Shown here: in pieces, positions 10,342 through 21,118 of the stretch | How positions within the stretch are numbered: position 1 is the stretch's first letter | Layout: the number at the start of each line of letters is the position of its first letter | Source: Caulobacter henricii | Lineage (GTDB): Bacteria > Pseudomonadota > Alphaproteobacteria > Caulobacterales > Caulobacteraceae | Direction of reading: 5' to 3' | Assembly (NCBI RefSeq): GCF_001414055.1 | Contig: NZ_CP013002.1 | Location: 1,860,001 to 1,924,000 of the forward strand | Length of the DNA stretch: 64,000 bases | Notes under the pieces: model-generated | The model's input: only the letters and a program-made list of their open reading frames with translations | The model's database searches: none | What the model was told of the DNA's origin: nothing | Translations under genes and position numbers: made by a program

Positions 10342-11172
10342 ATGCGCAAGCTTGGCCTGATTGCTGGTGGTGGCGCACTCCCCGTCGAACTGGCAGCCCA
10401 TTGTCAGGCTGCTGGACGGCCGTTCAGCGTCATGCGATTGCGCAGCTTTGCTGAACCCAGCCTGGCCGACTATGCCGGCGTTGAAGTCGGACTTGGCGAG
10501 TTCGGCAAGATCTTCAAGGCGCTGAGGGCGGAAAACTGCGAAGTTGTTTGCTTCGCTGGAACAGTCGATCGGCCTGATTTTGCGGCCATCATGCCTGACC
10601 TGCGCGGCATGGCTGTCATTCCCGGTTTGATCAGCGCCGCCCGCCAGGGCGATGACGCCCTGCTACGCCGCGTTCTCCTTGAGTTTGAGAAGGAAGGCTT
10701 TGAGGTCGAGGGGGCCCACGAGGTGGTCGGCGAGCTCACCCTTCCGCCCGGGCCGCTCGGAGCCCATGCTCCGCGTCCTGAGGACAGGCCTGACATCGAC
10801 CGGGCGCTGCTCGTCGCCCGTGCAATCGGCAACCTCGACGTCGGGCAGGGCGCGGTTGTCTGCGAAGGCCTGGTCCTGGCGGTCGAGGCGCAGGAAGGCA
10901 CTGACGCGATGCTCCGACGGGTTGCGGACCTGCCCGAGGTCATCCGAGGGACAGCTGAAGCGCGTCGCGGCGTATTGGCCAAGGCCCCGAAGCCGATACA
11001 GGAAACCCGGGTCGACCTGCCCACCATCGGGGTCGCCACCTTGCAGCGCGCGGCCCGAGCCGGATTGGCGGGAATTGTCGGTGAGGCCGGTCGCCTGCTG
11101 ATCGTCGATCGCGCCGCCGTGATCGCCTGCGCCGACGATCTCGGCCTGTTTGTGCTTGGCGTTGAGCCATAG
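10342..11172 (+). CDS. lpxI: UDP-2,3-diacylglucosamine pyrophosphatase LpxI
   Basis: Hydrolyses UDP-2,3-diacylglucosamine to lipid X plus UMP. LpxI was first defined in Caulobacter crescentus and replaces LpxH in many alphaproteobacteria. The N-terminal domain starts KLGLIAGGGALPVELA. The C-terminal DUF1009 domain contains ARAIGNLDVGQGAVVCEGLVLAVEAQEGTDAMLRR spread over about residues 153-194. The length of 276 fits. It sits between lpxA and lpxB, with 9 bases to lpxA and 8 to lpxB, so the lipid A pathway is complete up to the disaccharide. No LpxH-like gene was seen in the window. Confidence 0.95.
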   Translation: MRKLGLIAGGGALPVELAAHCQAAGRPFSVMRLRSFAEPSLADYAGVEVGLGEFGKIFKALRAENCEVVCFAGTVDRPDFAAIMPDLRGMAVIPGLISAARQGDDALLRRVLLEFEKEGFEVEGAHEVVGELTLPPGPLGAHAPRPEDRPDIDRALLVARAIGNLDVGQGAVVCEGLVLAVEAQEGTDAMLRRVADLPEVIRGTAEARRGVLAKAPKPIQETRVDLPTIGVATLQRAARAGLAGIVGEAGRLLIVDRAAVIACADDLGLFVLGVEP

Positions 11173-11180
11173 GCCACTGC

Positions 11181-12371
11181 GTGACCCAGCCCCTGACCAT
11201 CATGCTTGTTGCCGCCGAGGCTTCTGGCGATTCCTTGGGTGCCGGTCTGGCAAAGGCCTTGAAGCACCGGCTGGGCGAGCAAGCCGTGCGCTTCGTTGGA
11301 GTCGGCGGTGCCAAGATGGCGGCGGAGGGATTGGTCAGTCCGTTCGATATCGCCCAGCTCTCGATCATCGGAATTGTGGAAAGCCTCAGGGCCTATCCCA
11401 GGGCCATGGCGCGCCTCAAGGACACCTTGGCCCTGGCTGAACGTGAAAAGCCCGACGTTGCGGTCCTGATCGACTCCTGGGGCTTCAACATCCGACTCGC
11501 CCAGGCCTTGCGGCGGCAGGATCCTGCGCTCCCCTTGGTGAAATATGTCGCCCCTCAGGTTTGGGCCTACAGGCCCGGACGCGCCAGAGCCCTGGCGAAG
11601 GCTGTTGATCTGCTTCTGTCCATCCAGCCGATGGATCGGCCGTTTTTTGAACGCGCTGGATTGGACAGCGTGTTTGTCGGCAACTCGGCCCTCGCCAAGG
11701 ACTTCAGCCAGGCCGACCCTGCCCGCTTGCGCAGGGCGCTCGGTACGACGAACGACCAGCCCATTCTGCTGGTCTTGCCGGGTAGTCGCCCCTCCGAGAT
11801 CGAGCGGGTCATGCCGGTCTTCGAGGATGCGGTAAGGCAATTGAAGGCGGGACGTCCCGATCTTGCCGTTGTCGTTCCCGCTGCCTCGACGGTAGCCAGT
11901 GCCGTCAAGGCGCGCGTTGCAGGCTGGCCATTCCGGGCCCACGTGATCGAGGACGAGGCCCTGAAGGACGATGCTATGGTGGCCGGGACGGTCGCCCTGG
12001 CCTGCAGCGGTACAGTGACGACGGAACTGGCCCTGGCCGGGTGCCCGATTGTCGTAGGCTATCGCACCGGTGCGATCACCTACGGACTATTGAAGCTCCT
12101 GTTCAAGCCGCATTGGGTTACCCTGATCAACATTGCGGCCGGAAAATCTGTCGCGCCCGAGTATCTCCAGGACGCGATGCAAGGCTCCGCCCTGTCTCAG
12201 GCCGTAGCGGCCAGACTCGATGATCCGGCTCTTCGTCAGGAGCAGGTTGAACAGCAGAATGCCGCTCTTGAACTGATGGGACGAGGCATGCCTGATCCCT
12301 CGGACGCTGCGGCCGAAGCGCTCCTCGCATTTTTGAAGGCTAGACCTGCGGTCATGCCACCGAGCGCCTGA
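11181..12371 (+). CDS. lpxB: Lipid-A-disaccharide synthase
   Basis: GT19 glycosyltransferase that joins UDP-2,3-diacylglucosamine and lipid X. The N-terminal EASGDSLGAGL motif lies near residues 14-24. DSWGFNIRLAQ, VAPQVWAYRPGRA and the UDP-binding LPGSRPSEIER segment are all present. The start is GTG, eight bases after lpxI, and 396 residues is normal. The protein is peripheral at the inner membrane. The operon appears to end here because a strong palindromic terminator follows at about 12.4 kb, between this gene and the convergent gltA. Confidence 0.96.
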   Translation: MTQPLTIMLVAAEASGDSLGAGLAKALKHRLGEQAVRFVGVGGAKMAAEGLVSPFDIAQLSIIGIVESLRAYPRAMARLKDTLALAEREKPDVAVLIDSWGFNIRLAQALRRQDPALPLVKYVAPQVWAYRPGRARALAKAVDLLLSIQPMDRPFFERAGLDSVFVGNSALAKDFSQADPARLRRALGTTNDQPILLVLPGSRPSEIERVMPVFEDAVRQLKAGRPDLAVVVPAASTVASAVKARVAGWPFRAHVIEDEALKDDAMVAGTVALACSGTVTTELALAGCPIVVGYRTGAITYGLLKLLFKPHWVTLINIAAGKSVAPEYLQDAMQGSALSQAVAARLDDPALRQEQVEQQNAALELMGRGMPDPSDAAAEALLAFLKARPAVMPPSA

Positions 12372-12401
12372 GCTTCTGCTTCAAGCCATGCTGAGCAAAG
12401 A

Positions 12402-12429
12402 AAAAGCCCCGTCGATCGACGGGGCTTTT
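12402..12429. terminator. Bidirectional intrinsic terminator between lpxB and gltA
   Basis: A perfect inverted repeat with arms AAAAGCCCCGTCGA and TCGACGGGGCTTTT centred at 12415/12416. It gives a GC-rich stem flanked by A and T runs on both strands, so it can end transcription from lpxB (plus) and gltA (minus). It lies in the 82-base gap between the two convergent stop codons. Confidence 0.9.
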
Positions 12430-12453
12430 CCAGTTCAACAGGCGATGGAAACC

Positions 12454-13734
<1,281 letters not shown>

Positions 13735-13800
13735 GCGGGAACCCCCTTCATCGATGGAACGAGCAGTCCAAGTTTCATTTCGCGAGTGCGTTATAGCGCC

Positions 13801-15222
13801 TCATGCGCGCTCAGCCAGCGCGTCGTCAAGACGGCCCAGGCTCTCATCGCGACCCAGGGCGGCCATGATCTTGTTCAGGTCGGGGGCCTGTGATCCGCCG
13901 GTCAGGATGCCGCGCAGGGACGGGCCGAACTTGCCGAACCCGACGCTTTCGGATTCCGCGAAGGATTTCAACAGACTGCCCAAGGCCTCAACCTCCCAGT
14001 CCGGGGTTTGGGCGAGGCGATCCCGCAAGCGGGCCAGCCGCTCGACGGTCTCGGCAACCAGTTGCTTGGTCGTCTTTTCCTCAAGGGCGAACGGACGAAT
14101 TTTCAGCGCAAATGCGCAATGCTCGGCCAGTTCGAGGATGGTCTTGGCCCCTTCCTTGACCTGGGGCACCACGGCGAGCAGCCGGGTGGCGGCGTCGGCC
14201 GGCAAATTCGCGCCTTGAGCGATCAGGGCCTTCAGCACCAGGTCCGCCAGACGCGCATCGTCGGCGAGGCGCAGGTGCTGGCTATTGATGTGATTCAGCT
14301 TGGCCCAGTCCAGTCGGGCAGGAGCCTTGACCACATCCTTGACGTCGAACCAGCTGATGGCCTGAGCATCGTTGAAGACCTCGTCATCGCCATGGCCCCA
14401 GCCGAGCCGCGCGAGATAGTTGCGCAGGCCTTCGGGGATGTAGCCCATGTCGGCGAACTCGCCGACGGCCTGAGCCCCGTGGCGCTTGGACAGCTTGGCC
14501 CCGTCGGGACCATGGATCAGTGGGATGTGGGCAAACGCCGGCAGAGCCCAGTCCATGGCCTGATAGATCAGGGTCTGGCGGGCAGCGTTGTTCAGATGGT
14601 CATCGCCCCGGATCACGTGGGTGACGCCCATGTCGTGGTCATCGACCACCACGGCGAGGTTGTAGGTCGGGGCTCCGTCGGCGCGCAGCAAGACCAGGTC
14701 ATCCAGGTCGGTATTGCGGAACGTCACCGGACCCTTGACCAGGTCATCGACCAGGGTCTCGCCGTCGGCAGGTCCCTTGAAGCGGATGACGTGCGGCAGG
14801 GCAGGATCGCCTGGCTCGGGAGCGTCGCGCCAGGGCGAGCGGATGGCATGGCCCTCTGCACGAGCCTTTTCGCGGGCAACCTCTAGCTCCTCGACGCTCA
14901 TCCAGCAGCGATAGGCCCGGCCACGCTCCAGCAGCTGCTGCACGACCTCGGCGTGACGGGGCGCGCGGGTGTGCTGAAACACCGGTTCTTCGTCCGATGT
15001 CAGGCCCAGCCAGTCTAGACCCTCAAAGATCGCTGCGACGGCAGCCTCTGTCGAACGCTCCCGATCTGTATCTTCCACGCGAAGAAGGAACTTCCCACCC
15101 GTATGGCGCGCATATAACCAGTTGAACAGCGCCGTGCGCGCCCCGCCGATATGCAGGAAGCCGGTGGGCGAGGGGGCGAAGCGGGTGACCACGCCGCGGT
15201 CGGTGGAGGAGGGGTTCGACAT
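13801..15222 (-). CDS. gltX: Glutamyl-tRNA synthetase
   Basis: Class I aminoacyl-tRNA synthetase charging tRNA-Glu (some members also charge tRNA-Gln for amidation). The HIGH-type motif reads FLHIGG in PSPTGFLHIGGARTALFNW near residue 20. The KMSKS-type motif reads KLSKR followed by HGA. The ATG at 15222 gives 473 residues, the family norm. The longer open frame to 15372 runs antisense through comEC and has no family match at its start. The gene is divergent from comEC, with the two starts about 20 bases apart or overlapping. Confidence 0.95.
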   Translation of the reverse strand: MSNPSSTDRGVVTRFAPSPTGFLHIGGARTALFNWLYARHTGGKFLLRVEDTDRERSTEAAVAAIFEGLDWLGLTSDEEPVFQHTRAPRHAEVVQQLLERGRAYRCWMSVEELEVAREKARAEGHAIRSPWRDAPEPGDPALPHVIRFKGPADGETLVDDLVKGPVTFRNTDLDDLVLLRADGAPTYNLAVVVDDHDMGVTHVIRGDDHLNNAARQTLIYQAMDWALPAFAHIPLIHGPDGAKLSKRHGAQAVGEFADMGYIPEGLRNYLARLGWGHGDDEVFNDAQAISWFDVKDVVKAPARLDWAKLNHINSQHLRLADDARLADLVLKALIAQGANLPADAATRLLAVVPQVKEGAKTILELAEHCAFALKIRPFALEEKTTKQLVAETVERLARLRDRLAQTPDWEVEALGSLLKSFAESESVGFGKFGPSLRGILTGGSQAPDLNKIMAALGRDESLGRLDDALAERA

Positions 15223-17407
15223 CGAACTCAATGCTGACAAGCTTGACGCCGCCGAGACGGCTAGGAGTGCGCGCCTGGGCGCGCCTTGGGCGGGGCGTCT
15301 TAGCACGGCGTTTCGCGCATGGCCTAGTCCGTCGACTCTGTTCGGACAGCTTGCCGCAGAGTTCGAGGCCAATCTGAAGCGCTGGTTCCTTTGGAGCCCT
15401 GTGTGCCTTGGAATGGGGGCTGCAGCCTATCTTGAGGCTCCGATTGAACCGCCGCTTCTCTCATTGGTGATCTTGGCCCTTGGAGGTTGCGCACTTTGGT
15501 GGCGGGCGAGGTCGGCCAAGCCCGTCCTCGCTGTGATGGCGGCGCTCCTCGCCTTCGCCTTTGTCGGAGGACTTGCGGCGAAGATCCGCAGCGATGGGGG
15601 CTCAACACCGGTCATCGATGGCGAGCGTGCGCCGCGCTGGGTGAAGGGATTTGTTGTTGATGTGGTCAGCCCAGGCGCAGGCGGGCCGAGGTTACTCATC
15701 GCTCCGGTTGAGATCAGCGGCTTGGAGCCTCGTGATACGCCGAAAAGAGTCCGCATAACGGTGGACGCCGAACATCTGCCGAGTCCGGGAGAGGCCGTAA
15801 GGCTACGCGCCATACTGGGGCCTCCGCCACCGCCTGCGGCTCCCGGTGCCTATGATTTCGCCCGCGACGCCTGGTTCAACGGTGTCGGTGCGGTCGGTTT
15901 TTCGCTTAGCGGCGTGGACAGGGTTCGTCTCGAGGCGGCGCCGCAGCGGCTCAAAGCGACGATGGCGGTGAATGCTTTCCGATGGCGCCTGGCAGAGCGC
16001 ATCTACACTCGTATGGGCCCAGCCAGCGGAGGGATCGGAGCGGCCATGGTCACAGGCCATGAAAACTGGATCCCCACCGAGCAGACCGAGGCCATGCGTG
16101 CGTCTGGGTTGGCTCACATTCTGTCGATATCCGGACTGCACATGGCCATTGTTGGAGGCTTTGTATTCGGCGCTGTCAGGCTAGGGATTGCAGCCTGTCC
16201 CTGGCTGGCCCTTCGTGCGCCCGGCAAGAAGATTGCAGCGACCGCAGGACTGTTTGCGGTCGCGACCTATCTGGTGATCTCCGGTGCGCCCGCGCCGGCC
16301 GAGCGAGCGGCCATCACAGCCAGCGTAGCCTTTGCCGCCATTCTGGCTGATCGTCAGGCTGTCAGTCTCCATGGCCTGGCCTTGGCGGCGCTGATCATTC
16401 TCTTGATGCAGCCTGAGGCCGCCGGCGCGCCGGGTTTTCAAATGTCGTTTGCAGCCACGACGGCCCTGATCGCTCTGGCCGAAGGGTGGCCGAGGCCCGC
16501 GCGCGAAATCTCGGTCCCATGGCTGATCCGGATCATCCAGGCCGCCATCAATTGGCTGGCCATCAGTATTGGGGCCAGTTTTGTGGCAGGGCTGGCGACT
16601 GGCCCTTTCGCCATGCAGCACTTCAATCGCGTCGCGATCTGGGGCCTGCCGGCCAATCTGATGGTGGCTCCGTTGTCCTCCTTCATCATCATGCCCTTTC
16701 TTGCGCTCGGCGCAGCGCTCGAGGCCACGGAGTTGGGTCGGCCATTTCTGCAAATCGCGGGATGGGGTGTCGAAGCCATGGTCGCTGTGGCCCGGAAGTT
16801 CGAGTCGCTCGGTGGCCAGGTTCTGGTCTCCAGCGCACCGCCATTCACCTTGGCCATCGCTTTCCTCGGCCTGATGCTGCTCTGTCTTTGGCAGGGAAAG
16901 GTCCGTTGGGTTGGTGCGCCTCTCGCCCTGGCCGTGGCCCTATGGCCCCGGCCCGAACCGCCAGACATCTGGATCGCGTCGGATGGAGCGACCGCTGCAG
17001 TGCGCTTTGAGCAGACAGCCATTCTGCTTCGACCAGACAGTCGGCGGTTCGCTGCGGAACTCTGGGCTCGCCGGCAGGGCCTTACGATTGCCACCACATT
17101 TGGATTTGAATGCGCCGCCTATGCTTGCCGACCCAGAAGTGATGCCCCGGGACCCGTTGCACTCTCCTGGAGTCGAAAAGCGCTGGCGGGCGAAGCTCTT
17201 GGGGCGCTTTGCTCAGCCGCAGAAGTTGTTGTTCTGCGCGGAAACCTCACGGGACAGATACCGCCCCAATGCGCAGATCGCGTTATCCTGACGGCAGAGG
17301 ATTTTGCGCGCGGCGGAGCAGCTGAGCTTTATCGACGGCATGATGGCTGGTGGATTGTTTGGGCTCAGCCACTGCGGGGACGGCGTCCCTGGAGCCTGCA
17401 GGATTGA
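15203..17407 (+). CDS. comEC: ComEC/Rec2-family competence membrane protein
   Basis: Polytopic inner-membrane channel for uptake of single-stranded DNA in natural transformation. The hallmark HILSISGLHMAIV of the Competence domain lies near 16120-16150. About ten membrane segments and an N-terminal OB-like soluble region (DUF4131) are visible. The C-terminal part keeps only a weak trace of the metallo-hydrolase-like domain. The start is uncertain: the open frame begins at ATG 15122, antisense to the first codons of gltX. I chose GTG 15203, but a later ATG is possible. No other competence genes are in the window. Confidence 0.85.
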   Translation: MEEGFDIELNADKLDAAETARSARLGAPWAGRLSTAFRAWPSPSTLFGQLAAEFEANLKRWFLWSPVCLGMGAAAYLEAPIEPPLLSLVILALGGCALWWRARSAKPVLAVMAALLAFAFVGGLAAKIRSDGGSTPVIDGERAPRWVKGFVVDVVSPGAGGPRLLIAPVEISGLEPRDTPKRVRITVDAEHLPSPGEAVRLRAILGPPPPPAAPGAYDFARDAWFNGVGAVGFSLSGVDRVRLEAAPQRLKATMAVNAFRWRLAERIYTRMGPASGGIGAAMVTGHENWIPTEQTEAMRASGLAHILSISGLHMAIVGGFVFGAVRLGIAACPWLALRAPGKKIAATAGLFAVATYLVISGAPAPAERAAITASVAFAAILADRQAVSLHGLALAALIILLMQPEAAGAPGFQMSFAATTALIALAEGWPRPAREISVPWLIRIIQAAINWLAISIGASFVAGLATGPFAMQHFNRVAIWGLPANLMVAPLSSFIIMPFLALGAALEATELGRPFLQIAGWGVEAMVAVARKFESLGGQVLVSSAPPFTLAIAFLGLMLLCLWQGKVRWVGAPLALAVALWPRPEPPDIWIASDGATAAVRFEQTAILLRPDSRRFAAELWARRQGLTIATTFGFECAAYACRPRSDAPGPVALSWSRKALAGEALGALCSAAEVVVLRGNLTGQIPPQCADRVILTAEDFARGGAAELYRRHDGWWIVWAQPLRGRRPWSLQD

Positions 17408-17526
17408 AAAAGCCGGCATGCCGTCCGCCCATTTCAGCCTCACCTTCGGCTGCCTAGCTCGAAAAGACGAATTCTCGCGCTTTGGCGGCCTTCACTGAAT
17501 GCAAGACCGAGGTCATCTCGCCGGCG

Positions 17527-18165
17527 CTATTGGCCAAGAGCCTGATCGATGGCCATGGCGATCCGGTCAGACGTCTCCGCACCAACTACAGCGACCTTGC
17601 CGCCAAAAATCACATAGGGCACGCCCGTGACGCCGCCTTGAACGGCAAGAGCGTGCTCGCGCGAGACCGACTGGCTATCGGCTGCTTCCGAAAGCAATTG
17701 AAGGACGACGAGCCGTTCCATGCCCGCCGCTTCGGCGATATCTGCAAGGACCAGAGGATCGCCAATATCGCGCCCCTCGGTGAAATAGGCGGCGAACAGC
17801 CCTTCGACCACATGATCCTGCACGCCAGCGGTCAAGGCCCAGCGGATAAGCCGATGGGCCGCATTGGTGTTTGGCGATTTCTCGATGACCTCGAAGTTGA
17901 AAGTGATCCCGTCCTCAGAGCCACCTTCCATCAAGGCCTGATGCACGGCCTTGAGACTCCCCGGGTCCTTGAACTTCGCGGCCATATAGGCTTTGCGATC
18001 GACTCCGTCCTCGGGAAGGGTCGGGTCCAGCTGATAGGGCCGCCAGATCAGCTTGGCGTCGATATCGGGCCTGAGCGCGAGGGCCGCCTTCACGCGCCGC
18101 CAACCCAGATAACACCATGGACAAACCACATCGGCGACGACGTCCACGATCATCGTTTGGCTCAT
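17527..18165 (-). CDS. DsbA-family oxidoreductase (FrnE-like)
   Basis: A 212-residue thioredoxin-fold protein with an inserted helical domain. The redox motif CPWC is at about residues 15-18 (VVADVVCPWCYLGW), and the cis-Pro loop reads TGVPYVIFGG near residue 180. No signal peptide, so it is cytoplasmic, as is FrnE of Deinococcus, a disulfide isomerase. The family also contains 2-hydroxychromene-2-carboxylate isomerases, but those usually lack the full CxxC pair. It starts 8 bases after the popA stop, so the two genes probably share a transcript; a functional link is unknown. Confidence 0.85.
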   Translation of the reverse strand: MSQTMIVDVVADVVCPWCYLGWRRVKAALALRPDIDAKLIWRPYQLDPTLPEDGVDRKAYMAAKFKDPGSLKAVHQALMEGGSEDGITFNFEVIEKSPNTNAAHRLIRWALTAGVQDHVVEGLFAAYFTEGRDIGDPLVLADIAEAAGMERLVVLQLLSEAADSQSVSREHALAVQGGVTGVPYVIFGGKVAVVGAETSDRIAMAIDQALGQ

Positions 18166-18173
18166 GGCGGATC

Positions 18174-19499
18174 TCAGCTGGCTTCGCGCTGCAGGGCAAG
18201 TGCCGCCGCCCGCTCGAGAGCCTTCACGGCACCTTCTCCGGCCTCGATCTGGGAGACGCCGATATCGAACTCACACACGAAGGGAGGCCGATCCTCGCCG
18301 GCGTCAAAGGCTGTGCAGCCAATCACCGCTGCAATGCGCTCTGCCGCAGCGCGGGCTGCATTCAGATTGGTCGCTGGCAGGGCAAGTGCGAACACCTCCG
18401 GCGCAAGACGGGCTGCGGTGTCTTCCACACGGACCAGGCGGCCGACCATCGAACCGATCTGCGGAATGGCCCGATCCAGCCACCCGTTCTGCCGCGCCCA
18501 CAGGGTATCTGGCTTGTCAGCGACCCGGAGCACGCAGATCGACAGAGGCCGCGACCGTTCCCGCGCAGCCGCAGTCAGGCGCGCCAGGTGGGCGGCAAAA
18601 AGATCCCGCGTAAAGAGTCCGGTCGCGGCATCCATCAGACCCGAGCTGCGGGCCTTCTCGAGAGCGCCTCGGATGGACTCTCCGCGGCGGTAATTGCGCG
18701 CGAGTTCAATCACCCGCCTTGCGGTTTCGACCTCGGGCGTCTCTGGCGATGCGACATCGGATACACCCCGATGGAAGGCCTCGGACATGGTCACATAGCT
18801 CTCGGCCTGCAGATACAGCATGGCCGGAATATGGAAGAGCCGAGTGTTGCGGCGCATGCCTGCGGCGATCGACAGCGCTTCTTGCTGATTGTCTCCCGCC
18901 CACAGGACAACGGAGTCGAAGGCGCGCTCATGCAGATAGTCAAAGGCCGTATAGGCGGTGAAGGCCCCCACCACTTCGGCACCGCTGCGTTTCAGGGCAT
19001 TGGATAGGGCCAGAAACTGCGGAGCCGGCTCACCCACGGCAAGGATGCGGAAAGGCGAGGGTTGCGGTTCCGGCAAATCCATCCGGCGACCCCGGTCGCC
19101 AAAGGTTTCAAGCCGCAGCTCGAATTCCTCTTCAGCGACCGCTGTCCTGACAAGGGATTCCAGACGCAGGGCTGCCTGGGAAGGATGCAGGGGCGGGGAG
19201 AGGGTTAGATCAAAGGCCTGGCTCGACTGTCCGCCATCGAGCTCGCCAATGGCGATCACGGGCAAACGACGGGGCGAGACGGCAGCCTTCAGGCGCCTGG
19301 CAAGCGACTGGGTGTCCGGTCCAGCGCTGGCGAGATCAACAATCACGGCCTCGATCGGCAAATCACCCAATGCGGCCAAGGCGGCATAGGGCCCGCGCGC
19401 CGTAATGGTCCGCCAGCCAAGCCGGTCAAGACCTTCCGCAAGGGGGCCTGCGCGCAGATCGTCACGCGCCACGATCAGAATTCGGGCGTCAACCGCCAC
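18174..19499 (-). CDS. popA: PopA: REC-REC-degenerate GGDEF c-di-GMP effector
   Basis: Homologue of Caulobacter PopA, which binds c-di-GMP and recruits RcdA and CtrA to the ClpXP-containing pole for CtrA degradation at the G1-S switch. It is 441 residues long. The first receiver domain has its phospho-acceptor at Asp55 (AVIVDLAS). The second receiver (about 150-270) lacks a clear acceptor, reading FDSVVLWAGD. In the GGDEF domain (about 285-441) the active site is degenerate (LAPEV instead of GGDEF), but the inhibitory RxxD site is intact as RVED at 357-360. Asp55 and Arg357 are the positions I recall from C. crescentus PopA. PleD was considered and rejected because of the dead active site. 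Confidence 0.9.
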   Translation of the reverse strand: MAVDARILIVARDDLRAGPLAEGLDRLGWRTITARGPYAALAALGDLPIEAVIVDLASAGPDTQSLARRLKAAVSPRRLPVIAIGELDGGQSSQAFDLTLSPPLHPSQAALRLESLVRTAVAEEEFELRLETFGDRGRRMDLPEPQPSPFRILAVGEPAPQFLALSNALKRSGAEVVGAFTAYTAFDYLHERAFDSVVLWAGDNQQEALSIAAGMRRNTRLFHIPAMLYLQAESYVTMSEAFHRGVSDVASPETPEVETARRVIELARNYRRGESIRGALEKARSSGLMDAATGLFTRDLFAAHLARLTAAARERSRPLSICVLRVADKPDTLWARQNGWLDRAIPQIGSMVGRLVRVEDTAARLAPEVFALALPATNLNAARAAAERIAAVIGCTAFDAGEDRPPFVCEFDIGVSQIEAGEGAVKALERAAALALQREAS

Positions 19500-19770
19500 A
19501 CTCTACCTCCGCCCGAAATCCCGCCGAACGCCGGTCGCATTCGACCGTCGGGATTCGACGGTGCAACATAGCAGAGGCGTTCAGAGGGGATAGGGACGCA
19601 ACGTCGCGGTCGGGCCAGCAAATTGCATTCGACGCATCGCCAAGCGCGAATTGAACCCGAATTGCCCCGAGGATGCGCCGTCTTCTCCAAATCCTGCGCT
19701 TGCATGACCGAGGGTCAGCATCGTTCTAGTCCTGTCCGTCGTTTTACATCGCGCCGTTGAGGAGACCACC
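19500..19770. other. Divergent intergenic region popA / CoA-transferase
   Basis: 271 bases separate the divergent starts of popA (minus) and the class III CoA-transferase gene (plus), so promoters for both should lie here. I see a short near-repeat ATTCGACCGT / ATTCGACGGT around 19540-19562, and no convincing small gene, RNA or terminator. The plus-strand gene has GAGGAG shortly before its ATG. Confidence 0.4.
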
Positions 19771-20901
19771 ATGGGCCAGGGGCCACTTTCCGGACTGAAG
19801 ATTGTCGAGTTTGCCGGCATTGGACCGGGTCCCTTTTGCGGCATGCTCCTGTCTGACCTGGGAGCCGACGTTGTCAGGATCGATCGGAAAGGCCAGGGCC
19901 GGGGTGGTTCACCCGCCGACGTTACGGCGCGGGGGCGCCGTTCAGTGGCCCTGGATCTCAAGCAGCCTGAGTCCATCGAAGCCTGCCTGACCCTGCTTGA
20001 AGGCGCAGACGGGCTGATCGAAGGCTTTCGGCCCGGCGTTATGGAACGCCTGGGCCTGGGCCCCGATGTCGCCCTGGCCCGCAACCCCAAGCTTGTCTAT
20101 GGCCGGATGACGGGCTGGGGACAGTTCGGGCCTTATGCCAAGGCGGCCGGCCACGACATGAACTACATCGCCATTACGGGCGCTCTGGATGCCATTGGCA
20201 CGACGGACAAGCCCGTCCCGCCCTTGAATCTGGTCGGTGATTTCGGAGGCGGTGCGCTCTATCTGGCCTTCGGTCTTCTGGCCGGCATCATCCATGCGCG
20301 GTCGAGCGGCGAGGGCCAGGTCATCGACTGCGCGATGAGCGATGGTGCCGCCTCCTTGATGGCCATGTTCTATGGGTTCAAGGCCGGCGGCATGTGGAGT
20401 GACGGCCGTCGCGCCAACCTGCTCGATGGCGGTGCGCATTTCTATGACACCTATCAGTGCAGCGATGGCGGCTGGATTTCGATTGGGTCGATCGAACCAC
20501 AGTTCTATCTGCTGCTGCTGGAAAAGACGGGCATCACCGATCCCCAGTTCCAGCATCAGATGAGCCGTGATGAGTGGCCGGAATTGCGTGACAAGCTCGC
20601 TGCGGTCATTCGCACCAAGACCCGGGATGAATGGTGCGAGCTAATGGACGGTACGGATGTTTGCTTCGCGCCCGTCCTGTCGATGGAAGAAGCACCCCGA
20701 CATGCCCACAATTCAGCGCGGGAAACCTTTGTCGAAGTTGCGGGCGTAATCCAGCCCGCACCGGCCCCGCGTTTCTCAGCCACACCCGGCAAGATCCAGG
20801 GGCCGCCCCCCAAGGTGGGCGGCGACAATGAAACGGCTCTGCGGGATTGGGGCTTCACGGTCGAGGCTATTGACGCCCTGAAGGCCAAGGGTGCGCTCTG
20901 A
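19771..20901 (+). CDS. CaiB/BaiF CoA-transferase family, alpha-methylacyl-CoA racemase-like
   Basis: A 376-residue class III CoA-transferase fold protein. The N-terminus ([27 protein letters not shown]) is typical. The racemase-type residues are visible: His in [12 protein letters not shown] and Asp in [16 protein letters not shown], corresponding to the His/Asp pair of mycobacterial alpha-methylacyl-CoA racemase. That favours inversion of 2-methylacyl-CoA esters in branched-chain fatty acid breakdown over formyl- or carnitine-CoA transfer. The gene stands alone with its own promoter region, and substrate cannot be fixed from context. A GAGGAG site precedes the ATG. Confidence 0.85.
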   Translation: MGQGPLSGLKIVEFAGIGPGPFCGMLLSDLGADVVRIDRKGQGRGGSPADVTARGRRSVALDLKQPESIEACLTLLEGADGLIEGFRPGVMERLGLGPDVALARNPKLVYGRMTGWGQFGPYAKAAGHDMNYIAITGALDAIGTTDKPVPPLNLVGDFGGGALYLAFGLLAGIIHARSSGEGQVIDCAMSDGAASLMAMFYGFKAGGMWSDGRRANLLDGGAHFYDTYQCSDGGWISIGSIEPQFYLLLLEKTGITDPQFQHQMSRDEWPELRDKLAAVIRTKTRDEWCELMDGTDVCFAPVLSMEEAPRHAHNSARETFVEVAGVIQPAPAPRFSATPGKIQGPPPKVGGDNETALRDWGFTVEAIDALKAKGAL

Positions 20902-21118
20902 AAGTTGACGCTGGAGGGACTCGCGCCGTTCAGCCACGGTTCAGGCGGCTCCTCCTAGCCTGGCGATGTTCCGGGCGCTGCGCCATTCCGTCCCTCGATG
21001 CGGCATCCGGTTTCAGGCCCGTCCTGCGGGGACGCGTCGCCTTTCCCTGAGGCGGCGCGTCTCTGTCAGTTCGGGCCTGGGGTTGCGCATGGTGGTGAGG
21101 GCGGGCAGGTTCCGGCCG

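Noticed and set aside
17410..17430. GCCGGCATGCCG near-palindrome after comEC as terminator
   Set aside because: The symmetric core has no loop and gives too short a stem; no convincing U-run on the comEC strand.
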